Source: Leadbetterella byssophila_A
Lineage (GTDB): Bacteria > Bacteroidota > Bacteroidia > Cytophagales > Spirosomataceae
Length of the DNA: 64,000 nt
Assembly: GCA_040394735.1 (NCBI GenBank)
Contig: JBEBRR010000008.1
Coordinates: 16,644 to 80,643 of the forward strand
Direction of reading: 5' to 3'
Part shown: positions 56,009 to 64,000 of the stretch, one piece after another
Numbering within the stretch: the first letter of the stretch is position 1
Layout of the letters: each line of letters starts with the position of its first letter
Program-made: the position numbers and the translations under genes
The notes under the pieces: model-generated
What the model was told of the DNA's origin: nothing
What the model saw: only the letters and a program-made list of their open reading frames with translations
The model's database searches: none

Positions 56009-56218
56009 ATGGACAATTCAACAGAAAAGTCGGGTCTGCCCTTTAAAAAGACCAATTACGTACACATGCTTATCGGTCTGGGACTGATTATCCTGGGGTT
56101 CATCATCATGACCCTCGACAAGGAAGAATTCGGTTTCGGATTTTTAGGAATTACCCTCGGACCGCTTATTGCTTTTGCAGGGTTTATCTATGAGTTTTAC
56201 GCTATTTTAAAAAAGTAG
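56009..56218 (+). CDS. DUF3098 small membrane protein
   Basis: The 69-residue protein has two membrane segments (about 19-37 and 47-65) joined by a short loop ('DKEEFGFGFLG'), matching DUF3098. It lies between ftsX and uppP, as in many Bacteroidota, four bases after ftsX and directly abutting uppP. A role with FtsX or UppP is suggested only by that conserved position. Confidence 0.88.
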   Translation: MDNSTEKSGLPFKKTNYVHMLIGLGLIILGFIIMTLDKEEFGFGFLGITLGPLIAFAGFIYEFYAILKK

Positions 56219-57013
56219 ATGGAATTAATTCACGCTATTATTTTAGCGATTATCGAAGGTCTTACCGAATTTCTGCCGGTTTCATCCACCGGGCACATGA
56301 TCATAGCTTCGGCACTGATGGGTATCGGGTCTGACCCGTTTGTTAAACTCTTCACCATAGCCATCCAGCTGGGCACCATACTTTCCGTACTGGTGCTTTA
56401 CTATAAACGTTTTCTACGGTCGTTTGATTTTTATTTCAAGCTGGTGGTGGCGGCACTTCCGGCCTCGGTTTTCGGATTTCTTTTCAGTGACTATATTGAT
56501 TCGCTGCTGGAAAGTCCTATGACGGTAGGTATTACCCTGGTCATCGGCGGCGTTATCCTGCTCTTTGTAGACCGCTGGTTTAACCGGCCTGTAACGGACA
56601 ATTCAGATGACATTTCGTATATGCAGGCGCTCAAGATCGGCTTCTTTCAATGCCTGGCGCTGATTCCCGGTACTTCACGGTCAGCCAGCACCATTGTAGG
56701 GGGGATGACCCAGCAGCTGACCCGGAAAGCTGCGGCCGAATTTTCCTTCTTCCTGGCCGTTCCCATGATGTTCGGAGCCACGGTACTGAAAATGAAAGAT
56801 TACCTTGACTCGGGCCTCACCCTCAGCTCCAAAGAGATCAACCTGCTGGTAACAGGTAACGTAATCGGTTTCATTGTAGCCATCCTCGCCATTAAATTCT
56901 TCATTGAAGTGGTTTCAAAATACGGGTTCCGTGCTTTCGGATGGTACCGGATCATTGTAGGAGGAATTATCATTGTCATGCTTCTGAGCGGTAAAAGTCT
57001 ACAAATCATCTGA
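56219..57013 (+). CDS. uppP: Undecaprenyl-diphosphatase (BacA/UppP type)
   Basis: The 264-residue polytopic enzyme recycles undecaprenyl diphosphate to the monophosphate for peptidoglycan and O-antigen synthesis. The two catalytic motifs are visible: 'EGLTEFLPVSSTGHMI' near the N-terminus and 'PGTSRSAST' near residue 152. It abuts the DUF3098 stop and overlaps truB by one base (TGATG). Confidence 0.96.
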   Translation: MELIHAIILAIIEGLTEFLPVSSTGHMIIASALMGIGSDPFVKLFTIAIQLGTILSVLVLYYKRFLRSFDFYFKLVVAALPASVFGFLFSDYIDSLLESPMTVGITLVIGGVILLFVDRWFNRPVTDNSDDISYMQALKIGFFQCLALIPGTSRSASTIVGGMTQQLTRKAAAEFSFFLAVPMMFGATVLKMKDYLDSGLTLSSKEINLLVTGNVIGFIVAILAIKFFIEVVSKYGFRAFGWYRIIVGGIIIVMLLSGKSLQII

Positions 57014-57693
57014 TGATCGAAGAATTTCAGGCCGGCAGGGTCATCCTGATCGATAAACCCTATACGTGGACCAGCTTTGACGTGGTCAACAAGATCCGTT
57101 ATGCCTTTAAGCCCCATAAAATCAAGGTAGGACATGCCGGGACACTCGATCCCCTGGCCACCGGCCTGCTGATTGTATGCGTCGGAAAAAAAACCAGGGA
57201 AATCGACAGCTACCAGGCACAGGTCAAAGAATATACGGGAAAGATCCTTTTGGGCTCTACCACACCTTCCTACGATCTGGAAACCACCCCTGACAAAGAG
57301 TATCCCACTGAACATATCACGGCAGACAGCATGGAAGAAGCACGTAAATTGTTTCTGGGAACCATACAGCAGGTTCCGCCTGTTTATTCAGCTATAAAGG
57401 TAGACGGCAAAAGAGCCTATGAATCGGCCAGGAAGGGAAAAGACATTGAGCTAAAATCGCGGGAAGTGCACATTGAAGTTTTTGACCTCGACATCTCCGC
57501 TTTTCCGGAAATAGGTTTCCGGGTGATTTGTTCCAAGGGCACCTATATCCGCAGCCTGGCCCGTGATTTCGGCGCGGCTTTAAGCAGCGGGGCCCACCTG
57601 ACCACCCTGCGCCGGGAAAGGATCGGCGAGTTTCATGTTTCCGACGCTCATACCGTGGATGAAGCCGTTCACCTGATTAAGAGTAACCTATGA
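57013..57693 (+). CDS. truB: tRNA pseudouridine-55 synthase
   Basis: The 226-residue enzyme converts U55 of tRNAs to pseudouridine. The catalytic aspartate is in 'GHAGTLDPLATGLL', with 'PPVYSAIKVDGKRAYE' and 'CSKGTYIRSLARDFG' further on. The C-terminal PUA domain of longer forms is reduced, as usual in this phylum. It overlaps uppP by one base and ribF by four. Confidence 0.96.
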   Translation: MIEEFQAGRVILIDKPYTWTSFDVVNKIRYAFKPHKIKVGHAGTLDPLATGLLIVCVGKKTREIDSYQAQVKEYTGKILLGSTTPSYDLETTPDKEYPTEHITADSMEEARKLFLGTIQQVPPVYSAIKVDGKRAYESARKGKDIELKSREVHIEVFDLDISAFPEIGFRVICSKGTYIRSLARDFGAALSSGAHLTTLRRERIGEFHVSDAHTVDEAVHLIKSNL

Positions 57694-58625
57694 AGATCTA
57701 TCATAACCTCTCCGAATTCAAACCCAAAGGAAACGCCATCGTTACCACGGGTACTTTTGACGGGGTGCACATCGGCCACCGGAAAATCTTATCACGCCTG
57801 ATTGAAAAGGCCCGGGAAATAAACGGGGAATCAGTGTTGCTGACCTTCTGGCCCCATCCCAAACTGGTGCTTTCGCCTGACAGCCATACCCGCGTAACCC
57901 GTATCCTGACCACCATAGAAGAGAAAACCGGGCTGCTGGAAGAGCTGGGCATTGATCACCTGGTCATTCTGCCTTTTACCCGGGAGTTTTCGGAGCTCAG
58001 TTGCGAGCAGTATATTGAAGATGTGCTGATCAGCGGGTTCGGTACCAAAGCCATGGTGATCGGTTATGACCACCGGTTCGGAAGAAACCGCGAAGGGGGT
58101 ATTGATTATCTGCTTCAGCACTCCGAACGTTTCAAAATAGAGATCGAAGAAATCAGCCGCCAGGAAATCGATAACATCACTATCAGTTCTACCAAGATCC
58201 GGAAAGCACTGGAAGAGGGCGATATCTTCACCGCCAACGAGCTGCTGGGAAGAAACTACGATTTCTCAGGCACGGTAGTTAAAGGACGGCAACTCGGCCG
58301 GCAGATCGGTTTCCCTACGGCCAATGTTAAAATACCGAATGAATTTAAGCTCATTCCCAAAAACGGGGTATATGCTGTCAGAGCCTGGGTCAGGGGATTC
58401 CGCTACGGTGGCGTGATGAACATAGGCGTACGGCCCACGGTAGAAGGCAAAGGCATTACCCAGGAAGTACATATTTTTGATTTTTCCGACGATATCTATG
58501 GCGAAAGTGTCAAAGTAGAGATTGTGGATTTCATCCGCGATGAGCAGAAATTTGACAGTATTGAAGAGCTGATCCGGCAGATCAGGGCTGACGCAGAGAC
58601 TTCCAAAAAAATCCTGGGCTCATGA
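57690..58625 (+). CDS. ribF: Bifunctional riboflavin kinase / FAD synthetase
   Basis: The 311-residue enzyme phosphorylates riboflavin to FMN and adenylylates it to FAD. The N-terminal adenylyltransferase has 'GTFDGVHIGHR', and 'ISSTKIRKAL' near 170. The C-terminal kinase has 'GRQLGRQIGFPTANV' and 'NGVYAVRA'. It overlaps truB and the next gene by ATGA. Confidence 0.96.
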   Translation: MKIYHNLSEFKPKGNAIVTTGTFDGVHIGHRKILSRLIEKAREINGESVLLTFWPHPKLVLSPDSHTRVTRILTTIEEKTGLLEELGIDHLVILPFTREFSELSCEQYIEDVLISGFGTKAMVIGYDHRFGRNREGGIDYLLQHSERFKIEIEEISRQEIDNITISSTKIRKALEEGDIFTANELLGRNYDFSGTVVKGRQLGRQIGFPTANVKIPNEFKLIPKNGVYAVRAWVRGFRYGGVMNIGVRPTVEGKGITQEVHIFDFSDDIYGESVKVEIVDFIRDEQKFDSIEELIRQIRADAETSKKILGS

Positions 58626-60268
58626 AAAAGCCGGTTTTTATATTCCTTTCTATAACCTGTATCCTGACTCTCTGGTACTTTCAGAATGCCATAACGGTGA
58701 ATATTCCATGGTGGGACGACTTTCATGGTATTATCCTTCCCGTTTATGACCTGTTCACTGAAAAATCATTTATAGAAAAATTCCGGAATTTCGTCTCACT
58801 GAACAATGAACACCGGGTAGTAAATGATCGCTTCTTTACCCTGCTGGTTTTTCTTATTACTGGGAAATTTGAGCTAAAAACCCTAGCACTTCTGGGCTTT
58901 ATCAACCTGATCGTCATTTTCCTGCTCCTGGTAAAGGTGCTCCGCAAACAGGAAATTTCCTGGCTGGCCATCCTTCCCGTACTCTTCCTGATCTTTCATG
59001 CCCAGTATTACGAAAGCCTGCAGTCGCTCATGGTGCCCTTTCAGAATTTTTCGGTAATTCTGTATATGCTGCTGAGCCTTTATTTCCTGGTATTTAACAA
59101 GAGTTTTGCACTGGGCTTCCTATTTGCACTCGCAGCCATTTTTTCACACGGAAACGGTATCCTGACATTTATCCTGGGGGCGCTGATCCTCCTGGTCAAC
59201 CGGGAATACAGGCAAACCGTCCTGTGGGTTCTGTTTTCAGTTATTTCAGTATGGATTTATTTTTCAGGCTACTCCCGGCCCGAATGGACTGACAGTGCCG
59301 TGGTATCTCCTCTGGAAAATCCGGTAGCGGCCATTCGCTATGGCTTTGAATTTCTCGGAGCCTATTCCCTGAACCTGGTCGAAATATCCACCGGTCTTAC
59401 CCATTCTTCTGTAAAGCAACTCTTACCGCAGGTGCTGGGCCTTGCCGCCGTTCTGCTCTGGCTGTATCTCGTATTAAAAAAATACCCTTTAAAAAATCTG
59501 AAAGGCTCTTTGGAAAAGTTAAAGGATAGTCCCACTGATCAGTTTTTATTGGGTATGGCTGCATTTTTCCTGGCTACAGGAGTAATGATGGGCCTGACCC
59601 GTACAGGGTTTCCCGTACTCAGCCGCTATACCATCAACTCTTCTTTTTTCCTGGCGGCCCTGTGGGCATTTTATGTCACCAACTATTCGGAAAAAGGTAG
59701 CAGGGTTGTTTCGCTGCTGGCATTCGGCGGTGTGCTTCTCACCTATTACAATGCCACGGCCAAAGGTTTTTATTTTAAAAACAATTGTGTAACCGATGCC
59801 ATTAACTACCGGGTCAACGGCACATGGGTCAACGGCTACAGCGACTCGAGCCATGTTTCGCGGGTGAATCCGCTCCTTACAGCCCCCCTGGCGTCAGGTG
59901 CGTATGTATTCCCGGAATCAGAGCTGGATGATTTCAATGAATGGCCGGCCGAACCTGCCCGGACCCAAAACATGGATTTCAGCATTGTAGATAATTACCT
60001 GACCATTTCAGGAAGCGGAGATACGGAAACCTGTTTTACCCTGGAATCGGAGCAAAACCAGTTTATTTTTCCTGCCCAGAAAATACGCTCCAGTCCCGGA
60101 GATTTTCTCCTCCGGCAGAAGTATTACTCCGGGCTTTACAAAGCCGTATTTCCCATTGGGATTATCTCCCGGGGGAATTACCGGATCTATAAAATTGAAA
60201 AAACGGCCTCCGGGTTTAAGAAATTTAATCTTCAGCGGGTGCTGACTCCCCAGAACCTGATCCTCTAG
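58622..60268 (+). CDS. Polytopic membrane protein, possibly a GT-C type glycosyltransferase
   Basis: The 548-residue protein has about ten hydrophobic segments in the first 390 residues and a soluble C-terminal domain (about 400-548). The first outside loop contains 'NIPWWDDFHG'; an acidic pair at this place is typical of GT-C glycosyltransferases that use lipid-linked sugars. The soluble tail is rich in beta-like sequence. I cannot name the family. It overlaps ribF by four bases, so it is co-translated with the operon but need not share its function. Confidence 0.6.
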   Translation: MKKPVFIFLSITCILTLWYFQNAITVNIPWWDDFHGIILPVYDLFTEKSFIEKFRNFVSLNNEHRVVNDRFFTLLVFLITGKFELKTLALLGFINLIVIFLLLVKVLRKQEISWLAILPVLFLIFHAQYYESLQSLMVPFQNFSVILYMLLSLYFLVFNKSFALGFLFALAAIFSHGNGILTFILGALILLVNREYRQTVLWVLFSVISVWIYFSGYSRPEWTDSAVVSPLENPVAAIRYGFEFLGAYSLNLVEISTGLTHSSVKQLLPQVLGLAAVLLWLYLVLKKYPLKNLKGSLEKLKDSPTDQFLLGMAAFFLATGVMMGLTRTGFPVLSRYTINSSFFLAALWAFYVTNYSEKGSRVVSLLAFGGVLLTYYNATAKGFYFKNNCVTDAINYRVNGTWVNGYSDSSHVSRVNPLLTAPLASGAYVFPESELDDFNEWPAEPARTQNMDFSIVDNYLTISGSGDTETCFTLESEQNQFIFPAQKIRSSPGDFLLRQKYYSGLYKAVFPIGIISRGNYRIYKIEKTASGFKKFNLQRVLTPQNLIL

Positions 60269-60296
60269 GGTTTGCCCGTTAAATTAATTATATTTC

Positions 60297-60386
60297 TCAC
60301 AGATTACGCGGATAAACACAGATGTTTGTTTTGCCTGTGCATCCCATCTAACCAAGCAGAATTTGATATAAACACCTCTGTGGATT
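60297..60386. repeat. Degenerate CACAGATTACGCGG / CTGTGGATTAAA intergenic motif
   Basis: In the 182-bp spacer between convergent genes, CACAGATTACGCGGATAAAC at 60299-60318 is followed by ACAGATG and by CCTCTGTGGATTAAACACC near 60370. Similar degenerate phrases occur in spacers of many unrelated bacteria as far as I recall. No coding role is seen. Confidence 0.45.
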
Positions 60387-60450
60387 AAACACCCCTTGAA
60401 CAAATGTGTTTCACTTTTTGAATATCATAAACCCGTGAAAAAAATGGCCT

Positions 60451-61536
60451 CTACGCATTTCTTACATAGCTGCCCAGCACCTTGATGTAGCTCCCGTGCT
60501 TCTTCAGGATTTTCTGGAAGTTTTCATCCTTATAATAGCCCAGAAATTCAATAAAGAACCAGAAGTTAAAATCTTCACTTCCCTTATACGGACGGCTTTC
60601 TATTTTGGTCAGGTTAATATCCCCTTTCCGGAAATCCTGCAGGAACCGGGCCAGGGATCCGGCCTCATCGGTTTTGGGCAGACGCGCCACAATGGTGGTT
60701 TTGTCATTTCCTGACGGCTGGTTTTCGTAATTCTTACCCAGGATAAAAAAGCGTGTGCGGTTGTTACCGTTGTCTTCAATATTGTGAAACAAGACGGGCA
60801 GACGGAATAATTTGGCGGCTATCTCACTGCAGATTGCAGCCGATTCAGGGTCTTCCGCTGCCAGGCGTGCTGCTTTGGAAGTAGATTCCACCTGGATTTC
60901 CTCCGGGTTATGCTGTTCAAAATATTTGTTCAGGAATCCCCGGCATTGCCGGAAAGCAATGTCCTTAGAATAAATACGTTTGATCCGGGCCGGGTTTTCC
61001 GCCTCTGTTGCCAGTGAGAAGTGTACCGGGATCTTCAGTTCGGCCGCAATAGAAACTTCAGTTTCACTCAGCAGGTCTACGGTCTCATAAACAATTCCTT
61101 CCTGGTTATTTTCGATCGGTATTACTCCGAAACGGGCCCTTTCGGTCTCTACGGCTTCAAATACGGCACGGATGGTAGGCAGGGTCATATATTCCGAAAC
61201 AGCGCCGAAACGACTTTCCGCCGCCTGATGGGTGAAACTGCCTTCCGGTCCCAGGAAAGCCACTCTCTCCGGCAGCTCAATATTTCTCGCAGCCGCAAAA
61301 ATCTCCAGGAAAATGGCTTCAATGGCCGAGGGGGTGAGCGGTCCCTCAGACAGTCGTACCATCTTCTCCACGATCCATTTTTCCCTTTCGGGCCGGTAGA
61401 TGGACCCTTTGGTTTCTTTCTTGATTTCCCCTACTTTTTTAACCCACTCCATCCGTTCATTCAGCAGACGGATGAGTTGCTCGTCAATGAAGTCTATTTC
61501 TTTTCTTACGTTCTCTATGGTCATTTGATTATTCAT
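60451..61536 (-). CDS. pheA: Chorismate mutase / prephenate dehydratase
   Basis: The 361-residue bifunctional enzyme makes phenylpyruvate from chorismate. The chorismate mutase domain is at about 1-90 ('RKEIDFIDEQLIRLLNERMEW'), the dehydratase at about 93-270 ('VAFLGPEGSFTHQAA', 'IPIENNQEGIV'), and an ACT domain at the end with the phenylalanine-binding 'IESRPYKG'. The start is ATG 61536, overlapping parE by 8 bp, or ATG 61524, four bases past its stop. Confidence 0.95.
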   Translation of the reverse strand: MNNQMTIENVRKEIDFIDEQLIRLLNERMEWVKKVGEIKKETKGSIYRPEREKWIVEKMVRLSEGPLTPSAIEAIFLEIFAAARNIELPERVAFLGPEGSFTHQAAESRFGAVSEYMTLPTIRAVFEAVETERARFGVIPIENNQEGIVYETVDLLSETEVSIAAELKIPVHFSLATEAENPARIKRIYSKDIAFRQCRGFLNKYFEQHNPEEIQVESTSKAARLAAEDPESAAICSEIAAKLFRLPVLFHNIEDNGNNRTRFFILGKNYENQPSGNDKTTIVARLPKTDEAGSLARFLQDFRKGDINLTKIESRPYKGSEDFNFWFFIEFLGYYKDENFQKILKKHGSYIKVLGSYVRNA

Positions 61537-63406
61537 CTACAATCTCCACTTCTTTTTCTTCCACGATATCCTGTTCTACAATGAGGTTATCAATAATGAA
61601 CACCTGTCGTTCAGGGGTATTCTTGCCCATGTAATAGCTCAGAATTTTAGGAATGGCCGATTCTTTTTCCAGAATCACCGGATCCAGCTTAATGTCTTTC
61701 GATATAAAACCTTCAAATTCATGGGGTGAAATCTCTCCCAGGCCCTTAAAACGGGTAATTTCCGGTTTGCCTCCCAGCTTATTGATGGCATTTGTTTTTT
61801 CTTCTTCCGAATAGCAATAAATAGTCTCTTTTTTGTTCCTTACACGGAAAAGGGGCGTCTGCAGAATAAAGAGGTGTCCTTCCCGTACCAGCTCAGGAAA
61901 AAACTGGAGGAAGAAAGTCAGCAAAAGCAGCCGGATATGAGACCCGTCCACATCGGCATCCGTAGCAATAATGATCTGGTTATAGCGCAGGGTCTCTATC
62001 CCGTTTTCGATATCGAGGGCATGCTGCAGCAGGTTAAATTCTTCGTTCTCATACACCACCTTCTTGCTCAGTCCGTAGCAGTTCAGCGGCTTGCCCCTCA
62101 GGCTGAACACCGCCTGGGTCTCCGGGTTTCGGGCTTTGGTGATGGAACCGCTGGCCGAGTCACCCTCGGTGATAAAAAGCATGGTATCCAGCTTCCTTTC
62201 AAATTTCTCGTCGGTCAGGTGGTAGCGGCAATCGCGCAGCTTCCGGTTATGCAGGTTGGCTTTTTTGGCTCTTTCGTTGGCGATCTTCTTTACTCCCGCC
62301 AGCTCCTTCCTTTCCCGTTCCGACTGCTCGATCCGCCGTTTAAGGGCGTCCTTCACTTCGGGGTGCATATGCAGGAAGTTATCCAGCTTTTCCTTCACGA
62401 AGTCGTTGACAAACGTACGCACGGTCGGTGCATTTTCATCCAGGCTGATGTTATTGGACCCCAGCTTGGTTTTGGTCTGGGATTCGAAGACCGGCTCCTG
62501 AATCCGTACCGCTATGGCGCCGATGATCGACTGACGTACGTCTTCCGAGGCATAATCCTTGCCGTAGTGGTCCCGTACGGTTTTCACCACTGCCTCTTTA
62601 AAGGCCGAAAGATGGGTACCTCCCTGCGTGGTATTCTGCCCGTTTACAAAAGAATAATATTCCTCACCGTACTGGTTGCCGTGCGTCAGCGCCATTTCAA
62701 TATCCTCTCCTTTCAGGTGGATAATGGGATAGCGAAGCGAGGCTTCGTCTGTTTTCCGGAGAAGCAGGTCGAGCAGGCCATTGGCAGAATAGAATTTCTT
62801 ACGGTTCAGGTACAGTGATAAGCCGGAATTCAGGTAACAGTAATTCCAGATCATGTTTTCCACGTACTGCCCGATAAAGTGATAGTTTTTGAATACGGTA
62901 TTATCGGGTTCAAAAATCACGTAGGTTCCGTTTTTCGCATCGGTAGGCTCTATAGCGCTTTCGGAAATCAATTCTCCTCTCTCAAAAACCGCTGATTTCT
63001 TTTCTCCTTCCCGGACAGCCGTAACACTGAAATATGAAGAAAGCGCGTTCACGGCCTTGGTACCGACCCCGTTAAGTCCCACGGCTTTCTGAAAGGCTTT
63101 CGAATCATACTTGGCGCCGGTGTTGATCTTGGAAACCACATCTACCACCTTGCCGAGCGGAATGCCTCTTCCATAGTCTCTCACAGATACCTTTCCGTCA
63201 TCTATCGACACTTCGATAGACTTTCCGAAGCCCATCGCATATTCATCTATACAATTGTCCAGCACCTCTTTAAGCAGCACATAGATCCCATCGTCAGGAG
63301 CCGAACCGTCTCCCAGCTTTCCGATATACATTCCGGGTCTTAGCCGTATATGTTCCTTCCAGTCCAGTGAGCGGATACTACTCTCGTCGTAATTATTCTC
63401 AGCCAT
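61529..63406 (-). CDS. parE: DNA topoisomerase IV subunit B
   Basis: The 625-residue GHKL ATPase subunit has 'EVLDNCIDEYAMG', 'VRDYGRGIP', 'VGLNGVGTKAVNALS' and the TOPRIM motifs 'FITEGDSASGSI' and 'DADVDGSHI'. The short C-terminal part and the sequence suit ParE better than GyrB. No parC lies in the window; the next gene on the strand is pheA. A TACTTTTG -7 box lies upstream at 63439-63446 (minus strand). Confidence 0.92.
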   Translation of the reverse strand: MAENNYDESSIRSLDWKEHIRLRPGMYIGKLGDGSAPDDGIYVLLKEVLDNCIDEYAMGFGKSIEVSIDDGKVSVRDYGRGIPLGKVVDVVSKINTGAKYDSKAFQKAVGLNGVGTKAVNALSSYFSVTAVREGEKKSAVFERGELISESAIEPTDAKNGTYVIFEPDNTVFKNYHFIGQYVENMIWNYCYLNSGLSLYLNRKKFYSANGLLDLLLRKTDEASLRYPIIHLKGEDIEMALTHGNQYGEEYYSFVNGQNTTQGGTHLSAFKEAVVKTVRDHYGKDYASEDVRQSIIGAIAVRIQEPVFESQTKTKLGSNNISLDENAPTVRTFVNDFVKEKLDNFLHMHPEVKDALKRRIEQSERERKELAGVKKIANERAKKANLHNRKLRDCRYHLTDEKFERKLDTMLFITEGDSASGSITKARNPETQAVFSLRGKPLNCYGLSKKVVYENEEFNLLQHALDIENGIETLRYNQIIIATDADVDGSHIRLLLLTFFLQFFPELVREGHLFILQTPLFRVRNKKETIYCYSEEEKTNAINKLGGKPEITRFKGLGEISPHEFEGFISKDIKLDPVILEKESAIPKILSYYMGKNTPERQVFIIDNLIVEQDIVEEKEVEIVDE

Positions 63407-63438
63407 AGTAAAAATTAAACCTCCGATACAAACGTTTA

Positions 63439-63446
63439 CAAAAGTA
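63439..63446 (-). promoter_or_regulatory. Bacteroidota -7 promoter element for parE
   Basis: The minus strand reads TACTTTTG, 32 bp before the parE start. Confidence 0.5.
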
Positions 63447-63503
63447 AAATATGAGATGAATTATCTTTTAATACAAAGTTCTGATTTATTCAGTTTCTTC
63501 TCG

Positions 63504-63511
63504 TATTTTTG
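63504..63511 (+). promoter_or_regulatory. Bacteroidota -7 promoter element for the export gene at 63543
   Basis: TATTTTTG matches TAnnTTTG, 31 bp before the ATG. Confidence 0.5.
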
Positions 63512-63542
63512 TAGTTTCTTAGTCAACGGGAAAACGCATCCA

Positions 63543-64000
63543 ATGAAATTGTTCAAAGTTAGGAAGACAAATTTAATTGTTAAGATAGTTTTAGTTTTAT
63601 TATTGAATCTATCTCTTGTTTTAGCGGTAACTGCGCAGGAAAAGGAAAAGGAGAAAGAGACCAAAGCCACCAGTGCCCAGAAGACCACTGAGCAGACCCC
63701 GAAAAATATACCGCCCAATAACCGGACCACTACCCGGGAAGGGAGAGTACCCGGTGTTGGCACCACCGGTACGGAAGCACGTACCCTTGCTCTTACTACG
63801 GAGGATGCGGCCGCTATTGAGGCCGAAGAGACCAACCGTTTAGCCCGTGAGGCAGAGATTGCCGCCGATGAGGCCAGGGCTTCGATCATCAAAAAAACGT
63901 TCGGGAGCTCACTTTTTGCCAATTCAAAATTTGATGTTACCCAGGCTGTTAACATTGCCACTCCGAACAATTACGTACTGGGCCCCGGCGATGAGCTGGA
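63543..64000 (+). CDS. Polysaccharide biosynthesis/export protein (Wza/SLBB type), 3' truncated by window edge
   Basis: The frame from the ATG at 63543 stays open to the window end (152 codons). It has a signal peptide ending 'LAVTAQ', then a low-complexity, charged and Thr/Pro-rich linker (about 32-115), and it enters the export domain at 'NNYVLGPGDEL', the standard start of the Poly_export (Wza-like) domain. The protein would form the outer membrane channel for exopolysaccharide or capsule. The 169-residue minus-strand frame over the same bases is its antisense shadow. Confidence 0.85.
   Translation, partial: MKLFKVRKTNLIVKIVLVLLLNLSLVLAVTAQEKEKEKETKATSAQKTTEQTPKNIPPNNRTTTREGRVPGVGTTGTEARTLALTTEDAAAIEAEETNRLAREAEIAADEARASIIKKTFGSSLFANSKFDVTQAVNIATPNNYVLGPGDEL

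Noticed and set aside
61874..62818. 314-residue plus-strand open frame inside parE
   Set aside because: It is antisense to the conserved ParE domains, with no recognisable motif.
63461..63970. 169-residue minus-strand open frame at the window end
   Set aside because: It is antisense to the polysaccharide export gene at 63543, which has a signal peptide, a promoter and the start of a known domain. The minus frame is Ser/Val/Ala-rich low-complexity sequence with no family likeness.

Overview
The window is chromosomal DNA from a member of the Bacteroidota, most likely order Cytophagales. The evidence is the type IX secretion (T9SS) genes (PorX, a C25-peptidase PorU-like protein, C-terminal T9SS sorting domains), many promoters of the Bacteroidota form (TTTG near -33, TAnnTTTG near -7), families typical of the phylum (DUF3822, DUF3098, DUF3108, TIGR02757, PepSY-like, TonB-type barrels), and the ftsX-DUF3098-uppP-truB-ribF cluster. 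No rRNA, tRNA, CRISPR array, insertion sequence or phage module was seen.

Layout. 0-4.1 kb: the end of an OmpR-type regulator with its histidine kinase, a Crp-like regulator, a secreted DJ-1/PfpI protein and two tandem PepSY-like exported proteins. 4.2-9.4 kb (minus): the UDP-xylose route (UDP-glucose dehydrogenase, UDP-glucuronate decarboxylase), a DUF3108 protein, recA and a DUF1080 protein. 9.5-14.2 kb: DEAD-box helicase, NUDIX, DUF3822, prs and rplY. 14.3-18.2 kb (minus): a TonB-type barrel receptor and two-component pair 1. 18.3-30.1 kb is accessory in character: an imperfect inverted repeat, a sirtuin, a large C25/T9SS protein, a small T9SS substrate, a 1233-residue repeat surface protein, and an asparagine-synthetase-like enzyme preceded by a 41-residue peptide gene. 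30.4-31.9 kb: two-component pair 2, a close paralogue of pair 1 pointing the other way. 31.9-45.4 kb: topA, two tandem aconitases, a PD40 propeller protein, a GH95 fucosidase and a PQQ-type sugar dehydrogenase. 45.4-64 kb: uvrC, SRP RNA, fsa, ftsE, porX, kdsB, a LysM protein, TIGR02757, a bifunctional nuclease, an acyltransferase, the ftsX-ribF operon, a polytopic membrane protein, pheA, parE, and the start of a polysaccharide export gene.

The most interesting locus is at 28.0-30.1 kb on the minus strand. A 41-codon gene at 29893-30018 encodes a peptide with the lasso-peptide leader signature (Y9, P12, L14, G18, T24). It sits behind a near-canonical Bacteroidota promoter and ends 8 nt before a gene for an asparagine-synthetase homologue laid out like a lasso cyclase (McjC type). 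The usual partners (RRE/PqqD-like protein, transglutaminase-like leader peptidase, ABC exporter) are not in the window, and the predicted core does not fit the standard Gly1 plus Asp/Glu7-9 rule. This looks like a minimal or split RiPP locus. The paralogous two-component pairs with identical DNA-recognition segments flank this accessory segment.
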